Shown here: positions 1 to 8,222 of the stretch, one piece after another | Position numbering within the stretch: the stretch's first letter is position 1 | How the letters are laid out: each line of letters opens with the position of its first letter | Source of the DNA: an uncultured bacterium | GTDB taxonomy: Bacteria; Gemmatimonadota; Gemmatimonadetes; Palauibacterales; KS3-K002 | Assembly: GCA_947581845.1 (NCBI GenBank) | Contig: CANPVY010000274.1 | Location: 1 to 17,042 of the forward strand | Length of the DNA: 17,042 bases | Reading direction: 5' to 3' | Program-made: the position numbers and the translations under genes | Notes under the pieces: model-generated | The model's database searches: none | What the model was told of the DNA's origin: nothing | Seen by the model: only the letters and a program-made list of their open reading frames with translations

Positions 1-99
1 CTGATCACGCCGATTGCGATGGAGGAGGGGCTGCGCTTCGCGATACGCGAGGGCGGCCGCACCGTCGGCGCCGGCGTCGTCACCCGGGTGCTGGAATAG
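1..99 (+). CDS. tuf: Elongation factor Tu, 3' end only (first tuf copy)
   Basis: The window opens inside a tuf gene; the last 32 codons and the TAG stop are present. The peptide ends with the EF-Tu domain III C-terminus ([17 protein letters not shown], then TRVLE). It matches the end of the complete tuf at 15845-17038 base for base, except positions 84-86, which change Thr-Lys in the other copy to Thr-Arg here with a synonymous Thr codon change. EF-Tu delivers aminoacyl-tRNA to the ribosome as a GTP complex. The gene precedes rpmG, an order common in bacteria, where one tuf sits upstream of secE-nusG. Nothing can be said of its body or start, which lie outside the window. Confidence 0.97.
   Translation: MITPIAMEEGLRFAIREGGRTVGAGVVTRVLE
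1..99 (+). repeat. Direct repeat, left copy (tuf 3' end)
   Basis: Positions 1-83 equal 16940-17022 exactly. Positions 84-86 differ (CCG here, TAA there), and 87-99 are again identical through the stop codon. Similarity ends right after the stop. The left edge of the repeat lies outside the window, so its full length is unknown. Confidence 0.95.
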
Positions 100-105
100 C
101 GTTTG

Positions 106-120
106 CACCGCAGGGCGGTG
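106..120 (+). other. Small hairpin between tuf and rpmG
   Basis: CACCGC (106-111) and GCGGTG (115-120) are perfect complements around a 3-nt loop (AGG). No T-run follows, so it is unlikely to be an intrinsic terminator. It could be a weak pause or an mRNA processing or protection element in the 48-nt tuf-rpmG gap. The function is unknown. Confidence 0.4.
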
Positions 121-147
121 GGTAGCTCCGGACAGGACTGAGAGATC

Positions 148-306
148 ATGCCGAGCAATCGTGTGAAGATCACCCTGGCATGCAGCGAGTGCGAGTCGCG
201 CAACTACAACCTGAGGAAGAACCGGCAGAAGCACCCGGAGCGTGTAGAGTACCGAAAGTACTGCCGGCGCTGCGGCAAGCACACAAGCCACAAGGAGACG
301 AAGTAG
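148..306 (+). CDS. rpmG: 50S ribosomal protein L33
   Basis: This 52-residue protein is a small component of the large ribosomal subunit near the E site. It begins [15 protein letters not shown] and carries two CxxC pairs, C12/C15 and C39/C42 (CRRCGKH), so it is the zinc-ribbon (C+) form of L33. It ends in the usual basic tail (HTSHKETK). The ATG at 148 has an AGGA 10 nt upstream and gives the normal family length. It lies 48 nt after tuf and 9 nt before secE, the typical tuf-rpmG-secE-nusG order. No tRNA gene lies on either side, although a tRNA-Trp is often found here in other bacteria. Confidence 0.95.
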   Translation: MPSNRVKITLACSECESRNYNLRKNRQKHPERVEYRKYCRRCGKHTSHKETK

Positions 307-315
307 CAGGGGATT

Positions 316-522
316 ATGATCGACCGACTGACCCGGCTGCGCGAGTTCCTGTCCACTGTCCCGGTCGAGATGAAACGGGTGACGTGGCCGGACTGGGATC
401 AGCTACGGAATGCCACGGGCGTGATCATTGTGTTCGTGTTGATTGTGGCCGGGATCATCGGTCTGATGGACCTGGTGTTCCGTCAAGTCGTGAACGTGAT
501 CATCAGCCAGCTTGGCGCCTGA
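316..522 (+). CDS. secE: Preprotein translocase subunit SecE
   Basis: This 68-residue, single-span membrane protein clamps the SecY channel of the SecYEG protein export complex in the inner membrane. A cytoplasmic amphipathic helix contains the family signature EMKRVTWP (residues 18-25), followed by one hydrophobic segment at about residues 35-55 (rich in Val, Ile and Leu). It is the short one-span form found in most bacteria, not the three-span E. coli type. An AGGGGA at 308-313 lies just upstream of the ATG. The stop codon sits 6 nt before nusG, so the two genes are almost certainly co-transcribed. Confidence 0.95.
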   Translation: MIDRLTRLREFLSTVPVEMKRVTWPDWDQLRNATGVIIVFVLIVAGIIGLMDLVFRQVVNVIISQLGA

Positions 523-528
523 GGTTGC

Positions 529-1101
529 ATGAACGATCAGAAGACCGATCAGGACGCCAGGTGGTACGCTATACAGACATATGCGGGTCACGAGAACAAG
601 GTCAGGACCCTGATCGTTCGACGTATCGAGGAGGAGCCTGGAGACTCGATCGAGGAGAAGGAGATCCAGGAGGTCCTCGTCCCGACTCATGAGGTCGTGG
701 AGGTCAAGGGCGGCAAGAAAGTCGCGAAGAGCAAGCGGCTGTATCCCGGATATGTTCTCGTGAAGATGGTCCTGAATGAGAGGACCCTGCACGAGATCAA
801 TAACATCCAGGGCGTGATCAAGTTCGTCGGTGGCGGCAGTGTGCCACAGCCGCTGCGCGAGGATGAGGTCAACAAGATCCTGGGCATAGAGACAGCCGCT
901 GCGGTGGACACCCCGGAGGAGCAAACGCGGATCCCCTTCTACGTGGGCCAGTCCGTAGAAGTGACTGAGGGTCCCTTCAGCGACTTCACGGGTACCGTCG
1001 AGCACATCGACCAGGAGAAGGGAAAGGTCAAGGTTCAGGTCTCGCTGTTCGGGCGGTCGACGACGGTCGAGCTGGATTACACGCAGCTCAAAGGTTACTA
1101 G
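529..1101 (+). CDS. nusG: Transcription termination/antitermination factor NusG
   Basis: This 190-residue factor binds the RNA polymerase clamp, raises processivity and links polymerase to Rho or to the ribosome. The NGN domain spans about residues 11-115, with [11 protein letters not shown] at the start (W12, Y13) and the conserved [11 protein letters not shown] at 70-80. A linker with several acidic residues follows, then a KOW domain at about 134-190 containing [11 protein letters not shown]. The length is close to the E. coli protein (181), without a large domain II insertion. GAGG at 521-524 overlaps the secE stop and serves as its Shine-Dalgarno. It is followed 11 nt later by rplK, the standard arrangement. 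Confidence 0.97.
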   Translation: MNDQKTDQDARWYAIQTYAGHENKVRTLIVRRIEEEPGDSIEEKEIQEVLVPTHEVVEVKGGKKVAKSKRLYPGYVLVKMVLNERTLHEINNIQGVIKFVGGGSVPQPLREDEVNKILGIETAAAVDTPEEQTRIPFYVGQSVEVTEGPFSDFTGTVEHIDQEKGKVKVQVSLFGRSTTVELDYTQLKGY

Positions 1102-1112
1102 CGACGATACGG

Positions 1113-1547
1113 ATGGCTAAGCCCAAGAAGAGAGTCATCGGCTTCATCAAGCTACAGGTTCCTGCGGGTCAGGCGACCCCGGCACCTCCGGTTGGCCCGG
1201 CGCTGGGCCAGCACGGCGTGAACATCATGGATTTCTGTAAACAGTTCAACGCCAGGACGCAGGGGCAGGGTGGACTGTTGATCCCGGTCGAGATCTCCGT
1301 GTACGCGGATCGCTCGTTCAGCTTCATCACCAAGACGCCGCCAGCGGCCGTCTTGCTGAAGAAGGAGGCGGGGATCGAGAAGGCTTCGGGCGAGCCGAAC
1401 CGGACCAAGGTGGCGACGGTGAGCCGGGATCAGGTTAGAAAGATCGCAGAACTCAAGAGAGAAGATCTCAACGCCGCGTCGATCGAGGCCGCTATGCGCA
1501 TGGTTGAGGGGACGGCGCGATCGATGGGGATTGTGGTGGCGGACTGA
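1113..1547 (+). CDS. rplK: 50S ribosomal protein L11
   Basis: This 144-residue protein belongs to the GTPase-associated centre of the large subunit, where it contacts EF-G and is required for the RelA stringent response in E. coli. The N-terminal domain has the proline-rich signature region [20 protein letters not shown] (residues 23-42), the area that forms the thiostrepton site with 23S rRNA. The C-terminal rRNA-binding domain covers about residues 73-144 ([12 protein letters not shown] onward). Its TGA stop overlaps the rplA ATG by one base, so translation is likely coupled. In E. coli L1 represses this pair from a leader site; here only 11 nt separate nusG from rplK, so any such site would have to lie in the end of nusG. 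Confidence 0.97.
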   Translation: MAKPKKRVIGFIKLQVPAGQATPAPPVGPALGQHGVNIMDFCKQFNARTQGQGGLLIPVEISVYADRSFSFITKTPPAAVLLKKEAGIEKASGEPNRTKVATVSRDQVRKIAELKREDLNAASIEAAMRMVEGTARSMGIVVAD

Positions 1548-2245
1548 TGCCCAGGCAGGGTAAGCGTTATCGTGCGGCAGCGGAGCTGCGTGACAACACG
1601 CGGTACTATGAGGTGCAGGACGCTCTGCGGATCGTGAAGGAGGCAGCCTCGGCCAAGTTCGACGAGACCATCGATGTGGCGGTGCGGCTCAACGTCGACC
1701 CGAGACATGCCGACCAGATCGTGCGCGGCACGATCAACCTGCCCCACGGCACGGGAAAGACGGTACGCGTTCTCGCCATCGCGGAGGGCGAGAAGGCACG
1801 CGCGGCCGAGGAGGCCGGAGCCGACTACGTCGGGACCGAGTACATCGAGAAGATCCAGCAGGGTTGGCTCGAGTTCGATGCGGTCGTGGCCACGCCTGAC
1901 ACCATGCGCGAGGTCGGAAAGCTGGGACGAATCCTCGGGCCCAGAGGGTTGATGCCGACGCCGAAGGCCGGCACCGTCACCATGGAGATCGACCGCGCTG
2001 TGCGGGAGCTCAAGGCGGGACGCATCGAGTTCAGGGTCGATCGTACGGGGAACGTGCATGCGCCCATCGGCAGGGTCTCCTTCGAGCTTGACAAGTTGAT
2101 GGAGAACTTTCGGGGCTTCATGGATGCGGTTCTGCGTGCGCGGCCGGCGGCGGCCAAAGGCGGTTACGTGCGGAGTGTCACGGTCTCCAGCACGATGGGA
2201 CCGGGAGTCAAGATCGAGCCCTCGCTCTTCCGCAAGAGCGCCTGA
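1547..2245 (+). CDS. rplA: 50S ribosomal protein L1
   Basis: This 232-residue protein of the mobile L1 stalk binds 23S rRNA and helps release deacylated tRNA from the E site; in E. coli it also represses its own operon. Family blocks are visible in order: the N-terminal KRYRAA segment, [20 protein letters not shown], the central domain with [19 protein letters not shown], and [18 protein letters not shown] near the C-terminus. The length matches the usual 230-235. The ATG shares its A with the rplK stop (TGATG). The next gene, rplJ, begins 47 nt after the stop. Confidence 0.97.
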   Translation: MPRQGKRYRAAAELRDNTRYYEVQDALRIVKEAASAKFDETIDVAVRLNVDPRHADQIVRGTINLPHGTGKTVRVLAIAEGEKARAAEEAGADYVGTEYIEKIQQGWLEFDAVVATPDTMREVGKLGRILGPRGLMPTPKAGTVTMEIDRAVRELKAGRIEFRVDRTGNVHAPIGRVSFELDKLMENFRGFMDAVLRARPAAAKGGYVRSVTVSSTMGPGVKIEPSLFRKSA

Positions 2246-2292
2246 GTTTGCGGGCCTGTATCCGGGTGGCGAGGAAGAGACAGACAATCACC

Positions 2293-2832
2293 ATGGCGCA
2301 GCGTACCAGGAAAGAGAAGATCGAGCTAACCGCCGAGCTGGTGCACAGACTCAGTGACGCGCGAGTCCTTTACCTGGCGGATTTCACCGGGCTCAACGTG
2401 AAGGACGTGACGGAACTGCGGCGGCGCTTTCGAGAGGCGGGTATTCGGTTCGTCGTCGTCAAGAACCGCCTGGCTTTGAGGGCTCTTGAGCAGCTGGATG
2501 TGCCCGATATCTCGGAACACCTGCGGGGACCGACCGGCCTCGTGATTGGCCGGGAGGACCCGGTTGTCCCGGCCAAGACACTGCGCGAATTCGCGAAGGA
2601 GTATGAGGATCGCCCGACTGTGAAGGTCGGCATCGTCGAGGACCGTGTGGTGTCGGCTGAGGAGATCCAGCGGCTCGCGGATCTACCTCCACGCGAGGAG
2701 TTGCTCGCCAGCATCGCGGGCTCGTTGACGGCTCCTGTGGCCGGTATGGTGGGTGTGCTCAGCGGGCTGCTGCGCGACCTGGCGTATATGATCGGGGAGG
2801 TGGCGCGTCAGCATGAGGCGGGTGGCGGCTGA
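2293..2832 (+). CDS. rplJ: 50S ribosomal protein L10
   Basis: This 179-residue protein is the base of the L7/L12 stalk. It binds 23S rRNA through its N-terminal globular domain (MAQRTRKEKIELTAEL, then LADFTGLNVKDVTELRRRFREAG and VVKNRLALRAL) and L7/L12 dimers through its C-terminal helix (about residues 135-179). The protein is somewhat longer than E. coli L10 (165), mostly at the C-terminal end, which may mean room for a third L7/L12 dimer; that is inference. The ATG at 2293 is chosen because it gives the normal L10 N-terminus. A TTG at 2248 in the same frame would add 15 atypical residues. The upstream gap is only 47 nt, too short for the long L10-binding leader known from E. coli. Confidence 0.95.
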   Translation: MAQRTRKEKIELTAELVHRLSDARVLYLADFTGLNVKDVTELRRRFREAGIRFVVVKNRLALRALEQLDVPDISEHLRGPTGLVIGREDPVVPAKTLREFAKEYEDRPTVKVGIVEDRVVSAEEIQRLADLPPREELLASIAGSLTAPVAGMVGVLSGLLRDLAYMIGEVARQHEAGGG

Positions 2833-2908
2833 CCTGGGTGCCCTGGGGGGCGGATCTAAGCGCGATTGCGAGAGTACAAGGGGTATTCACCGTCACAGAT
2901 AGGGAAAC

Positions 2909-3286
2909 ATGAGCAAGGTTGAGGAGATTCTTGACGCGATCAGCTCGCTGACCGTGCTTGAGGCGGCAGAGCTGAAGAAGGCGATGGAGGAGAAGTTCGG
3001 TGTGAGTGCCGCCGCACCCGTGGCAGTGACGGCTGCCACTGCGGGGGCGGCGGCGAGTGAGGCGGCGGAGGAGAAGTACGAATTCGACGTCATCCTCAGC
3101 AGTGTCGGCGACAAGAAGATTCAGGTCATCAAGGCGCTGCGCGAGGTCACCAGCCTCGGCCTGAGGGAGGCGAAAGAAGTGGTGGACGGTGCTCCGAGCA
3201 CGATCAAGGAAGCTGCGAGCAAGGAGGAGGCTGAGCAGATCAAAGCGAAGCTTGAGGAGCAGGGCGCCACGGTCGAGCTCAAGTAG
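2909..3286 (+). CDS. rplL: 50S ribosomal protein L7/L12
   Basis: This 125-residue protein forms the multi-copy stalk that recruits and stimulates translational GTPases. An N-terminal dimerisation and L10-binding region (about residues 1-31) is followed by a flexible Ala/Val/Thr-rich hinge (32-54). The globular C-terminal domain (about 57-125) has [20 protein letters not shown] and [18 protein letters not shown], the factor-binding surface. The ATG is preceded by AGGGA (2901-2905). It lies 76 nt after rplJ, as in most rplJL pairs, and is followed by a 228-nt noncoding stretch before rpoB. The stalk needs several copies of L7/L12 per ribosome, so stronger translation than its neighbours is expected. 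Confidence 0.97.
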   Translation: MSKVEEILDAISSLTVLEAAELKKAMEEKFGVSAAAPVAVTAATAGAAASEAAEEKYEFDVILSSVGDKKIQVIKALREVTSLGLREAKEVVDGAPSTIKEAASKEEAEQIKAKLEEQGATVELK

Positions 3287-3406
3287 GGTCGGAGGAGCCA
3301 TCTGGGTCGGCGGTGGCCGTCGGCTAGTGGATCGAAAGACGAGGTGAAGGCCCCTCTGGCTATGGCGCTCGTGTGGCGAGGAAAACTTGTACGCAGGAAT
3401 ACGGAA

Positions 3407-3447
3407 CCCCGCGATCCAGCGGGACGAAGGGGAATTTTGCGTTTTTT
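3407..3447 (+). terminator. Possible attenuator between rplL and rpoB
   Basis: CCCGC (3408-3412) and GCGGG (3419-3423) form a 5-bp hairpin with a 6-nt loop. Alternatively CCCC (3407-3410) can pair with GGGG (3429-3432), which is followed at once by AATTTTGCG and a run of six T (3442-3447). The stems are short, so read-through must be high, which is what a leader before rpoB would need. In E. coli a partial terminator lies in the same gap and lowers rpoBC expression relative to rplJL. That this element plays that role is inference. Confidence 0.35.
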
Positions 3448-3451
3448 ACGA

Positions 3452-3507
3452 ACCTCCACCTTCACGCTCAGGCGCGAACCCCGACTTAGGCACCTTTCCC
3501 TGGAGGT
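3452..3507 (+). promoter_or_regulatory. rpoB ribosome-binding site with an upstream complementary segment
   Basis: The rpoB Shine-Dalgarno TGGAGGT (3501-3507) is 8 nt or less from the TTG start and decides that start. ACCTCCA at 3452-3458 is its perfect 7-nt complement, so the mRNA can fold to hide the ribosome-binding site. The adjacent CCTTCAC (3459-3465) is also a perfect complement of GTGAAGG at 3344-3350. The two pairings use neighbouring segments, so the leader may have alternative folds. Regulation is inferred, not shown. Confidence 0.4.
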
Positions 3508-3514
3508 ATAGACC

Positions 3515-6500
3515 TTGGCCAAGACCATGAGCGACGCAGACAGGCTGGCGAGTCGCAACGCTTCCGGTCCGAACGGCGGCGCGAGCAGCGGACATCCCGT
3601 CATCGAGTTCGCCCACCTCGGAACGGCCATGCCGATGCCCAATCTGCTGGACGTCCAACGCAAGGCCTTTGACGCACTGCTCGACCGGGATCTCGAGGAG
3701 GGCGCGGCTCGCGATTACGGGCTGGAGCGCGTCTTCAACGAGATTTTCCCCAGCGCTGACGCCAAGCAGAACTTCACTCTGGAGTTCGTCAGCTACTCCC
3801 TTGGTGAGCCGAAGTACACGGTCGAGGAATGCATGGAGCGCGACATGACGTACGGCGCTCCGCTCAAGGCGACGCTTCGACTGGTGATCAATGAGGATGT
3901 GGGCGGCGAGAAGCGGCCGCGCGATATCCTGGAGAAGGAGGTCTACCTGGGTGAGCTTCCGCTGCTTACCGAGCAGGGGACCTTCGTGATCAACGGGGCC
4001 GAACGCGTCATCGTTAGCCAGTTGCACCGCTCACCGGGCGTGGTCTTCGAGGAGACTATTCACCCCAATGGCACCAGGCTGTATTCGGCTCGCATCATCC
4101 CGTTCCGCGGCTCGTGGGTGGAATTCTCCATCGACATCCACAACGTGATTCACGTCCACATAGACAAGAAGAAGAAGTTCCCGGCCACCGCCTTGCTCCG
4201 CGCCTTCGGACACGGTGGCGACCCGGATGTCTTGGACCTGTTCTATGGCGTTCGCGAGGTAAAGGTGGAGGATATCGCGAGCGACAGGGCCTTGCGTCGT
4301 GAGGTCGTCGGGACTCTGCTGGCCACTGCGGTTGCCAACCCGGGCTGCACGGTGCAGCCCGAGACGATCGTGCTCACCGGCTTCGACCTCGAAGAGGATC
4401 AGGGTTGGCTCGCCGAGGAGCAGCGCAGCCCGGAGACAGGTCGGCTGCTGGGGGCAAAGGGTGATCCGATCAGCACTGACTTGGTCAACCGGTTGCTTGA
4501 GGTGGGGATAGAGGAAGTACCGGTCCATCGTGACGCTGAAGCCTTCCTCGCCTTGCGAGCCAGTGAACTCACGCCTGAGCTGCTCCGGACGCTGCGGAGA
4601 GCGAAGGTCGACAAGCTCTTGCTCTACTCGAGCCCGACTCGTGTGTCGCTCCGTGGCCGCTACGAAGACCTCGCCAACCGGCGCGATTGGAGCCATGATC
4701 CGCGTCTCGCCGCTGATGTTGTGGACGCCGAGACCGGCGAGGTTCTGGCGGATCAGGGGCGTCATTTCGACGCCAAGCTGTTCGAGGTGCTGGCGAAAAC
4801 GGGGGTACGGCAGGTTCAGGTCTTTGCCGGCGGTGCCCGTGGCGAGTCGCCGCTGATCAAGAACACCCTGGCGAAGGACCCGACGCATAGTGAACCGGAG
4901 GCCCTGTACGCCATTTACTCCCTCCTGCGTCCGGGTGAGGCGCCCAATCTTGAGACGGCTCGCACGGCGATCGAGCGGCTGTTCTTCAATCCCAAGCGGT
5001 ACGATCTCGGTCGTGTGGGTCGCTACAAGATCAACCAGCGGCTGCGTGACACGTTCCGGCTGCTCGGTATGGAGCCGCCAGCGGCTGAAGTGACGATCCT
5101 CACGGTGGCCGACTTCATCGCGATTATCCGCTACTTGATAGAACTGCATGAGGGGCGCGGGTACGTCGATGACATAGATCACCTGGGCAACCGGCGAGTG
5201 CGCTCGGTGGGCGAGCTTATCGCCAACCAGTTCTCTGTGGGACTGTCGCGGATGGCCCGGCTGGTCCGCGAGCGCATGTCGATCGCCAGTGACCCCGAAC
5301 AGATCAACATAGACGACTTGGTGAACGCGCGAACCGTGAGCGCGGTCATCCAGTCCTTCTTCGGCTCGTCACAGCTCAGCCAGTTCATGGACCAGACGAA
5401 CCCGCTGGCGGAGCTGACACATAAGCGTCGACTCTCGGCGTTGGGGCCGGGTGGCCTGACACGCGAGCGAGCCGGGTTCGAGGTGCGAGACGTGCACTAC
5501 TCGCACTACGGGCGGATGTGCCCGATCGAGACACCGGAAGGGCCCAACATCGGTCTGATCACGAGTCTGTCGACCTTCGCGCGGATCAACGATCTGGGAT
5601 TCGTCGAGACGCCCTATCGAAAGGTCCAGCACGGCAAGGTGACCGGCGGCATCGTCTGGCTGACTGCGAGCGAGGAAGAGGAGTTCGCGGTGGCTCAGGC
5701 GAACGCGGCGCTCAACCCGGACGGCACCTTCGTCAACGAGGTGGCACTCTGCCGGCAGGCCGACGACTACCCGCTGTTGCCACCCGAGCAGATCGATTAC
5801 ATGGACGTCTCGCCGGATCAGCTGGTGGCGGTCTCGCCGGCGCTGATCCCGTTCTTGGAGCACGATGACGCCAACCGCGCGCTGATGGGATCCAACATGC
5901 AGCGCCAGGCGGTCCCGTTGCTGTTTCCCGAGCGGCCCCTCGTGGGCACCGGTCTTGAGGCCAAAGTGGCACGGGACTCCGGCGCGGTGGTCGTCGCCAA
6001 GCGGGGCGGCATCGTGACCCAGGTACGCGCAGACGAGATCATGATCGACACCGGCATCGTCAAGCCTGGCGGAGACGAGCCCCTTGCCAAGCTCAGCCAG
6101 TTCGATCGGTACAGGTTGAAGAAGTACTGGCGTACGAACCAGGATACGGCGATCAACCAGCGTCCTCTCGTCCAGGTGGGCGATCGGGTAGAGGAGCGCG
6201 ACATCATCGCCGACGGCGCCTCGACCGATCGAGGCGAGTTGGCCCTGGGCCGCAACCTGACCTGCGCGTTCATGCCCTGGTACGGCCACAACTTCGAGGA
6301 CGCGATCGTCATCAGCGAACGGCTGGTGAAGGACGACACCTATACGTCCATCCATATCCAGGAGCTCGAGCTCCATGTCCGCGACACCAAGCGTGGCATG
6401 GAGGAGATCACCCGCGAGATCCCGAATGTGTCGGAGGAGGCACTCAAGGATCTGGATGAGCGGGGGATCGTGCGTATCGGCGCTCAGGTGAAGCCGGGCG

Positions 6501-8185
6501 ACATCTTGGTCGGGAAGATCACGCCGAAGGGCGAGACGGAGCTGTCCCCTGAGGAAAAGCTGTTGACGGCGATCTTCGGGGAGAAGGCCAAGGACGTTAA
6601 GGATAGCTCCTTGCGCGTGCCGCCGGGGATGGCCGGCACGGTGATCGATGCCAAGATCTTTTCCCGCCGGATCGACGACGCACTGCTCGAGAAGGAGCAC
6701 GGCGAGAGGATTGGGCTGCTCAGGGAGCAGGAGCGCGACGAGATCAGTCGGGTGACGGAGGTCCGCGACGAGGAGTTGCGGGAGCTGCTGAAGGGCCAGA
6801 CGGTTCAGTTGTTCCTGAAGCGTGGGACCATCGATCCCCTCTTCAAGGAAGGTAAGAAGCTGGGCGAGAGGGTTATCGATGAGCTGGACTTCTCGAAGCT
6901 CGACCTCACAGCCCTCAAGGTGAAGAACGCGGCCGCGAACGACAGGATCCGACGCGTCATCGAGGAGTCGCGTCAGCGTATCGAGCGCATCCGCGAGAAG
7001 ACCGAAGAGTCGATCGACAAGGTCCTGCAGCCAGACGAGCTGTCTCCGGGTGTTGTCCAGCTTGTGAAGGTCTACATCGCGGAACGGCGCAAGGTCGCTG
7101 TGGGAGACAAGGTCGCCGGTCGTCACGGCAACAAGGGCGTGATCGCACGCGTTGTGCCCGAGGAGGACATGCCATTCCTGCCGGACGGCACGGCGGTGGA
7201 CATCGTCCTGAATCCGCTGGGTGTGCCGAGCCGGATGAACGTCGGCCAGATCTTGGAGACGCATCTCGGGTGGTGCGCGCGGATCCTGGGCTTCGAGGCC
7301 AAGACGCCTGTGTTCCACGGGGCGACCGAGGACGAGGTCGGCGTGCTGCTCAAGCTGGCTGGCGTTCATTGGGCGCATGAGTGCCTGAGCATCCGCTCCG
7401 TCTCGCCACCGCAGCTCAGTGACACCGATGTGCGCCGCTTCATTGACGCGCTGCGGCAAGGAGCAGTGCGAGGACGGGCCAGTAGCGGGGACGGGACGCG
7501 ACCGTCAGGCTCGGCGTTGGGATTGGGCCGGACGCTCGACGCGCTGCTGGCGGAAACGAGATCGGAGCGGGTCATCGAGATCCTGACCGCTTTGCGCGAC
7601 TATCTGATCGATGCCTCCACGGAGCTGGCGTCGCGCGCGGGCGAGACGGACCCGGCGAAAGCTGGATTCGAGGCGGCGGCGAGGTTGTCGCGCCGCAAGG
7701 GCGCCAGGGAGGGCCTCGACGAGGCTCTCGAGGGCTTCCTGCGACGAGCGGGTCTGACACCGGCGGGCAAGCTGCGACTGCGCGATGGGCGCACCGGCGA
7801 CTTCTTCACCATGGAGGTGACGGTGGGCAGCATCTACATGATGAAGCTGGCTCACTTGGTGGACGACAAGATCCACGCCCGCTCGATCGGTCCGTACTCG
7901 CTGGTGACCCAGCAGCCGCTGGCCGGTAAGGCTCAGTTCGGCGGTCAGCGCTTCGGCGAGATGGAGGTGTGGGCGCTGGAGGCCTATGGAGCAGCGCACA
8001 CGCTGCAGGAGATGCTCACGGTCAAGTCCGATGACGTGGCCGGTCGCTCCCGAGCATACGAGGCCATTGTGAAGGGGGAGAACCTGCCGGAGCCAGGAAT
8101 ACCCGAGAGCTTCAACGTGCTGGTGAAAGAGCTGCAGTCTCTGGGCCTCAGCGTTGAGCTGGGCCAGAGTGATGAGGGGATCTGA
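3515..8185 (+). CDS. rpoB: DNA-directed RNA polymerase subunit beta, unusually long
   Basis: This is the second largest subunit of core RNA polymerase, 1556 residues against 1342 in E. coli. The start is TTG at 3515, with GGAGG 8 nt upstream; the in-frame ATG at 3527 is too far from it. Landmarks by eye: rifampicin region at 617-647, with residues equivalent to E. coli Q513, D516, H526, S531 and L533 unchanged (Q623, D626, H636, S641, L643); [10 protein letters not shown] from 672; NFED at 926-929; the two active-centre lysines K1199 and K1207 (GRHGNKG 1202-1208); DDKIHARS with H1454, followed by the clamp end. Two regions are expanded relative to E. coli: about 72 extra residues in the beta lobe (within 242-447) and an insertion of about 128 residues at about 1284-1412. 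The segment of about 50 residues before TPVF in E. coli is absent here. It lies 37 nt before rpoC. Confidence 0.98.
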   Translation: MAKTMSDADRLASRNASGPNGGASSGHPVIEFAHLGTAMPMPNLLDVQRKAFDALLDRDLEEGAARDYGLERVFNEIFPSADAKQNFTLEFVSYSLGEPKYTVEECMERDMTYGAPLKATLRLVINEDVGGEKRPRDILEKEVYLGELPLLTEQGTFVINGAERVIVSQLHRSPGVVFEETIHPNGTRLYSARIIPFRGSWVEFSIDIHNVIHVHIDKKKKFPATALLRAFGHGGDPDVLDLFYGVREVKVEDIASDRALRREVVGTLLATAVANPGCTVQPETIVLTGFDLEEDQGWLAEEQRSPETGRLLGAKGDPISTDLVNRLLEVGIEEVPVHRDAEAFLALRASELTPELLRTLRRAKVDKLLLYSSPTRVSLRGRYEDLANRRDWSHDPRLAADVVDAETGEVLADQGRHFDAKLFEVLAKTGVRQVQVFAGGARGESPLIKNTLAKDPTHSEPEALYAIYSLLRPGEAPNLETARTAIERLFFNPKRYDLGRVGRYKINQRLRDTFRLLGMEPPAAEVTILTVADFIAIIRYLIELHEGRGYVDDIDHLGNRRVRSVGELIANQFSVGLSRMARLVRERMSIASDPEQINIDDLVNARTVSAVIQSFFGSSQLSQFMDQTNPLAELTHKRRLSALGPGGLTRERAGFEVRDVHYSHYGRMCPIETPEGPNIGLITSLSTFARINDLGFVETPYRKVQHGKVTGGIVWLTASEEEEFAVAQANAALNPDGTFVNEVALCRQADDYPLLPPEQIDYMDVSPDQLVAVSPALIPFLEHDDANRALMGSNMQRQAVPLLFPERPLVGTGLEAKVARDSGAVVVAKRGGIVTQVRADEIMIDTGIVKPGGDEPLAKLSQFDRYRLKKYWRTNQDTAINQRPLVQVGDRVEERDIIADGASTDRGELALGRNLTCAFMPWYGHNFEDAIVISERLVKDDTYTSIHIQELELHVRDTKRGMEEITREIPNVSEEALKDLDERGIVRIGAQVKPGDILVGKITPKGETELSPEEKLLTAIFGEKAKDVKDSSLRVPPGMAGTVIDAKIFSRRIDDALLEKEHGERIGLLREQERDEISRVTEVRDEELRELLKGQTVQLFLKRGTIDPLFKEGKKLGERVIDELDFSKLDLTALKVKNAAANDRIRRVIEESRQRIERIREKTEESIDKVLQPDELSPGVVQLVKVYIAERRKVAVGDKVAGRHGNKGVIARVVPEEDMPFLPDGTAVDIVLNPLGVPSRMNVGQILETHLGWCARILGFEAKTPVFHGATEDEVGVLLKLAGVHWAHECLSIRSVSPPQLSDTDVRRFIDALRQGAVRGRASSGDGTRPSGSALGLGRTLDALLAETRSERVIEILTALRDYLIDASTELASRAGETDPAKAGFEAAARLSRRKGAREGLDEALEGFLRRAGLTPAGKLRLRDGRTGDFFTMEVTVGSIYMMKLAHLVDDKIHARSIGPYSLVTQQPLAGKAQFGGQRFGEMEVWALEAYGAAHTLQEMLTVKSDDVAGRSRAYEAIVKGENLPEPGIPESFNVLVKELQSLGLSVELGQSDEGI

Positions 8186-8222
8186 GGGAGTCCTGCAGGC
8201 TACATAGAGGGCAAATACAGAC

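Noticed and set aside
106..120. Terminator after the first tuf.
   Set aside because: The stem is only 6 bp and no T-run follows; rpmG begins soon after, so it is kept only as a hairpin.
100..315. A tRNA-Trp gene near rpmG-secE.
   Set aside because: The gaps are 48 and 9 nt, too short for a tRNA, and no cloverleaf is seen.
2248..2292. Upstream TTG start for rplJ.
   Set aside because: The added residues do not resemble any L10 N-terminus; the ATG at 2293 gives MAQRTRKEK, which does.
3527..3529. ATG as the start of rpoB.
   Set aside because: It is 20 nt from the GGAGG, whereas the TTG at 3515 has an ideal 8-nt spacing.
5360..5455. Rifampicin-resistance change in RpoB.
   Set aside because: The key positions equivalent to E. 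coli 513, 516, 526, 531 and 533 are wild type; the one visible difference (Thr628 for Asn518) is not a change I know to give resistance.
5369..7459. A long open frame on the minus strand inside rpoB (696 codons), with others antisense to rpoC and rplA.
   Set aside because: They run opposite to clearly recognised genes, their peptides show no familiar motifs and are rich in Arg, His, Asp and Leu, and long antisense frames are expected at this GC content.
8192..8199. CCTGCAGG palindrome in the rpoB-rpoC gap as an operator.
   Set aside because: It is a single 8-bp palindrome with no second copy and no supporting context.
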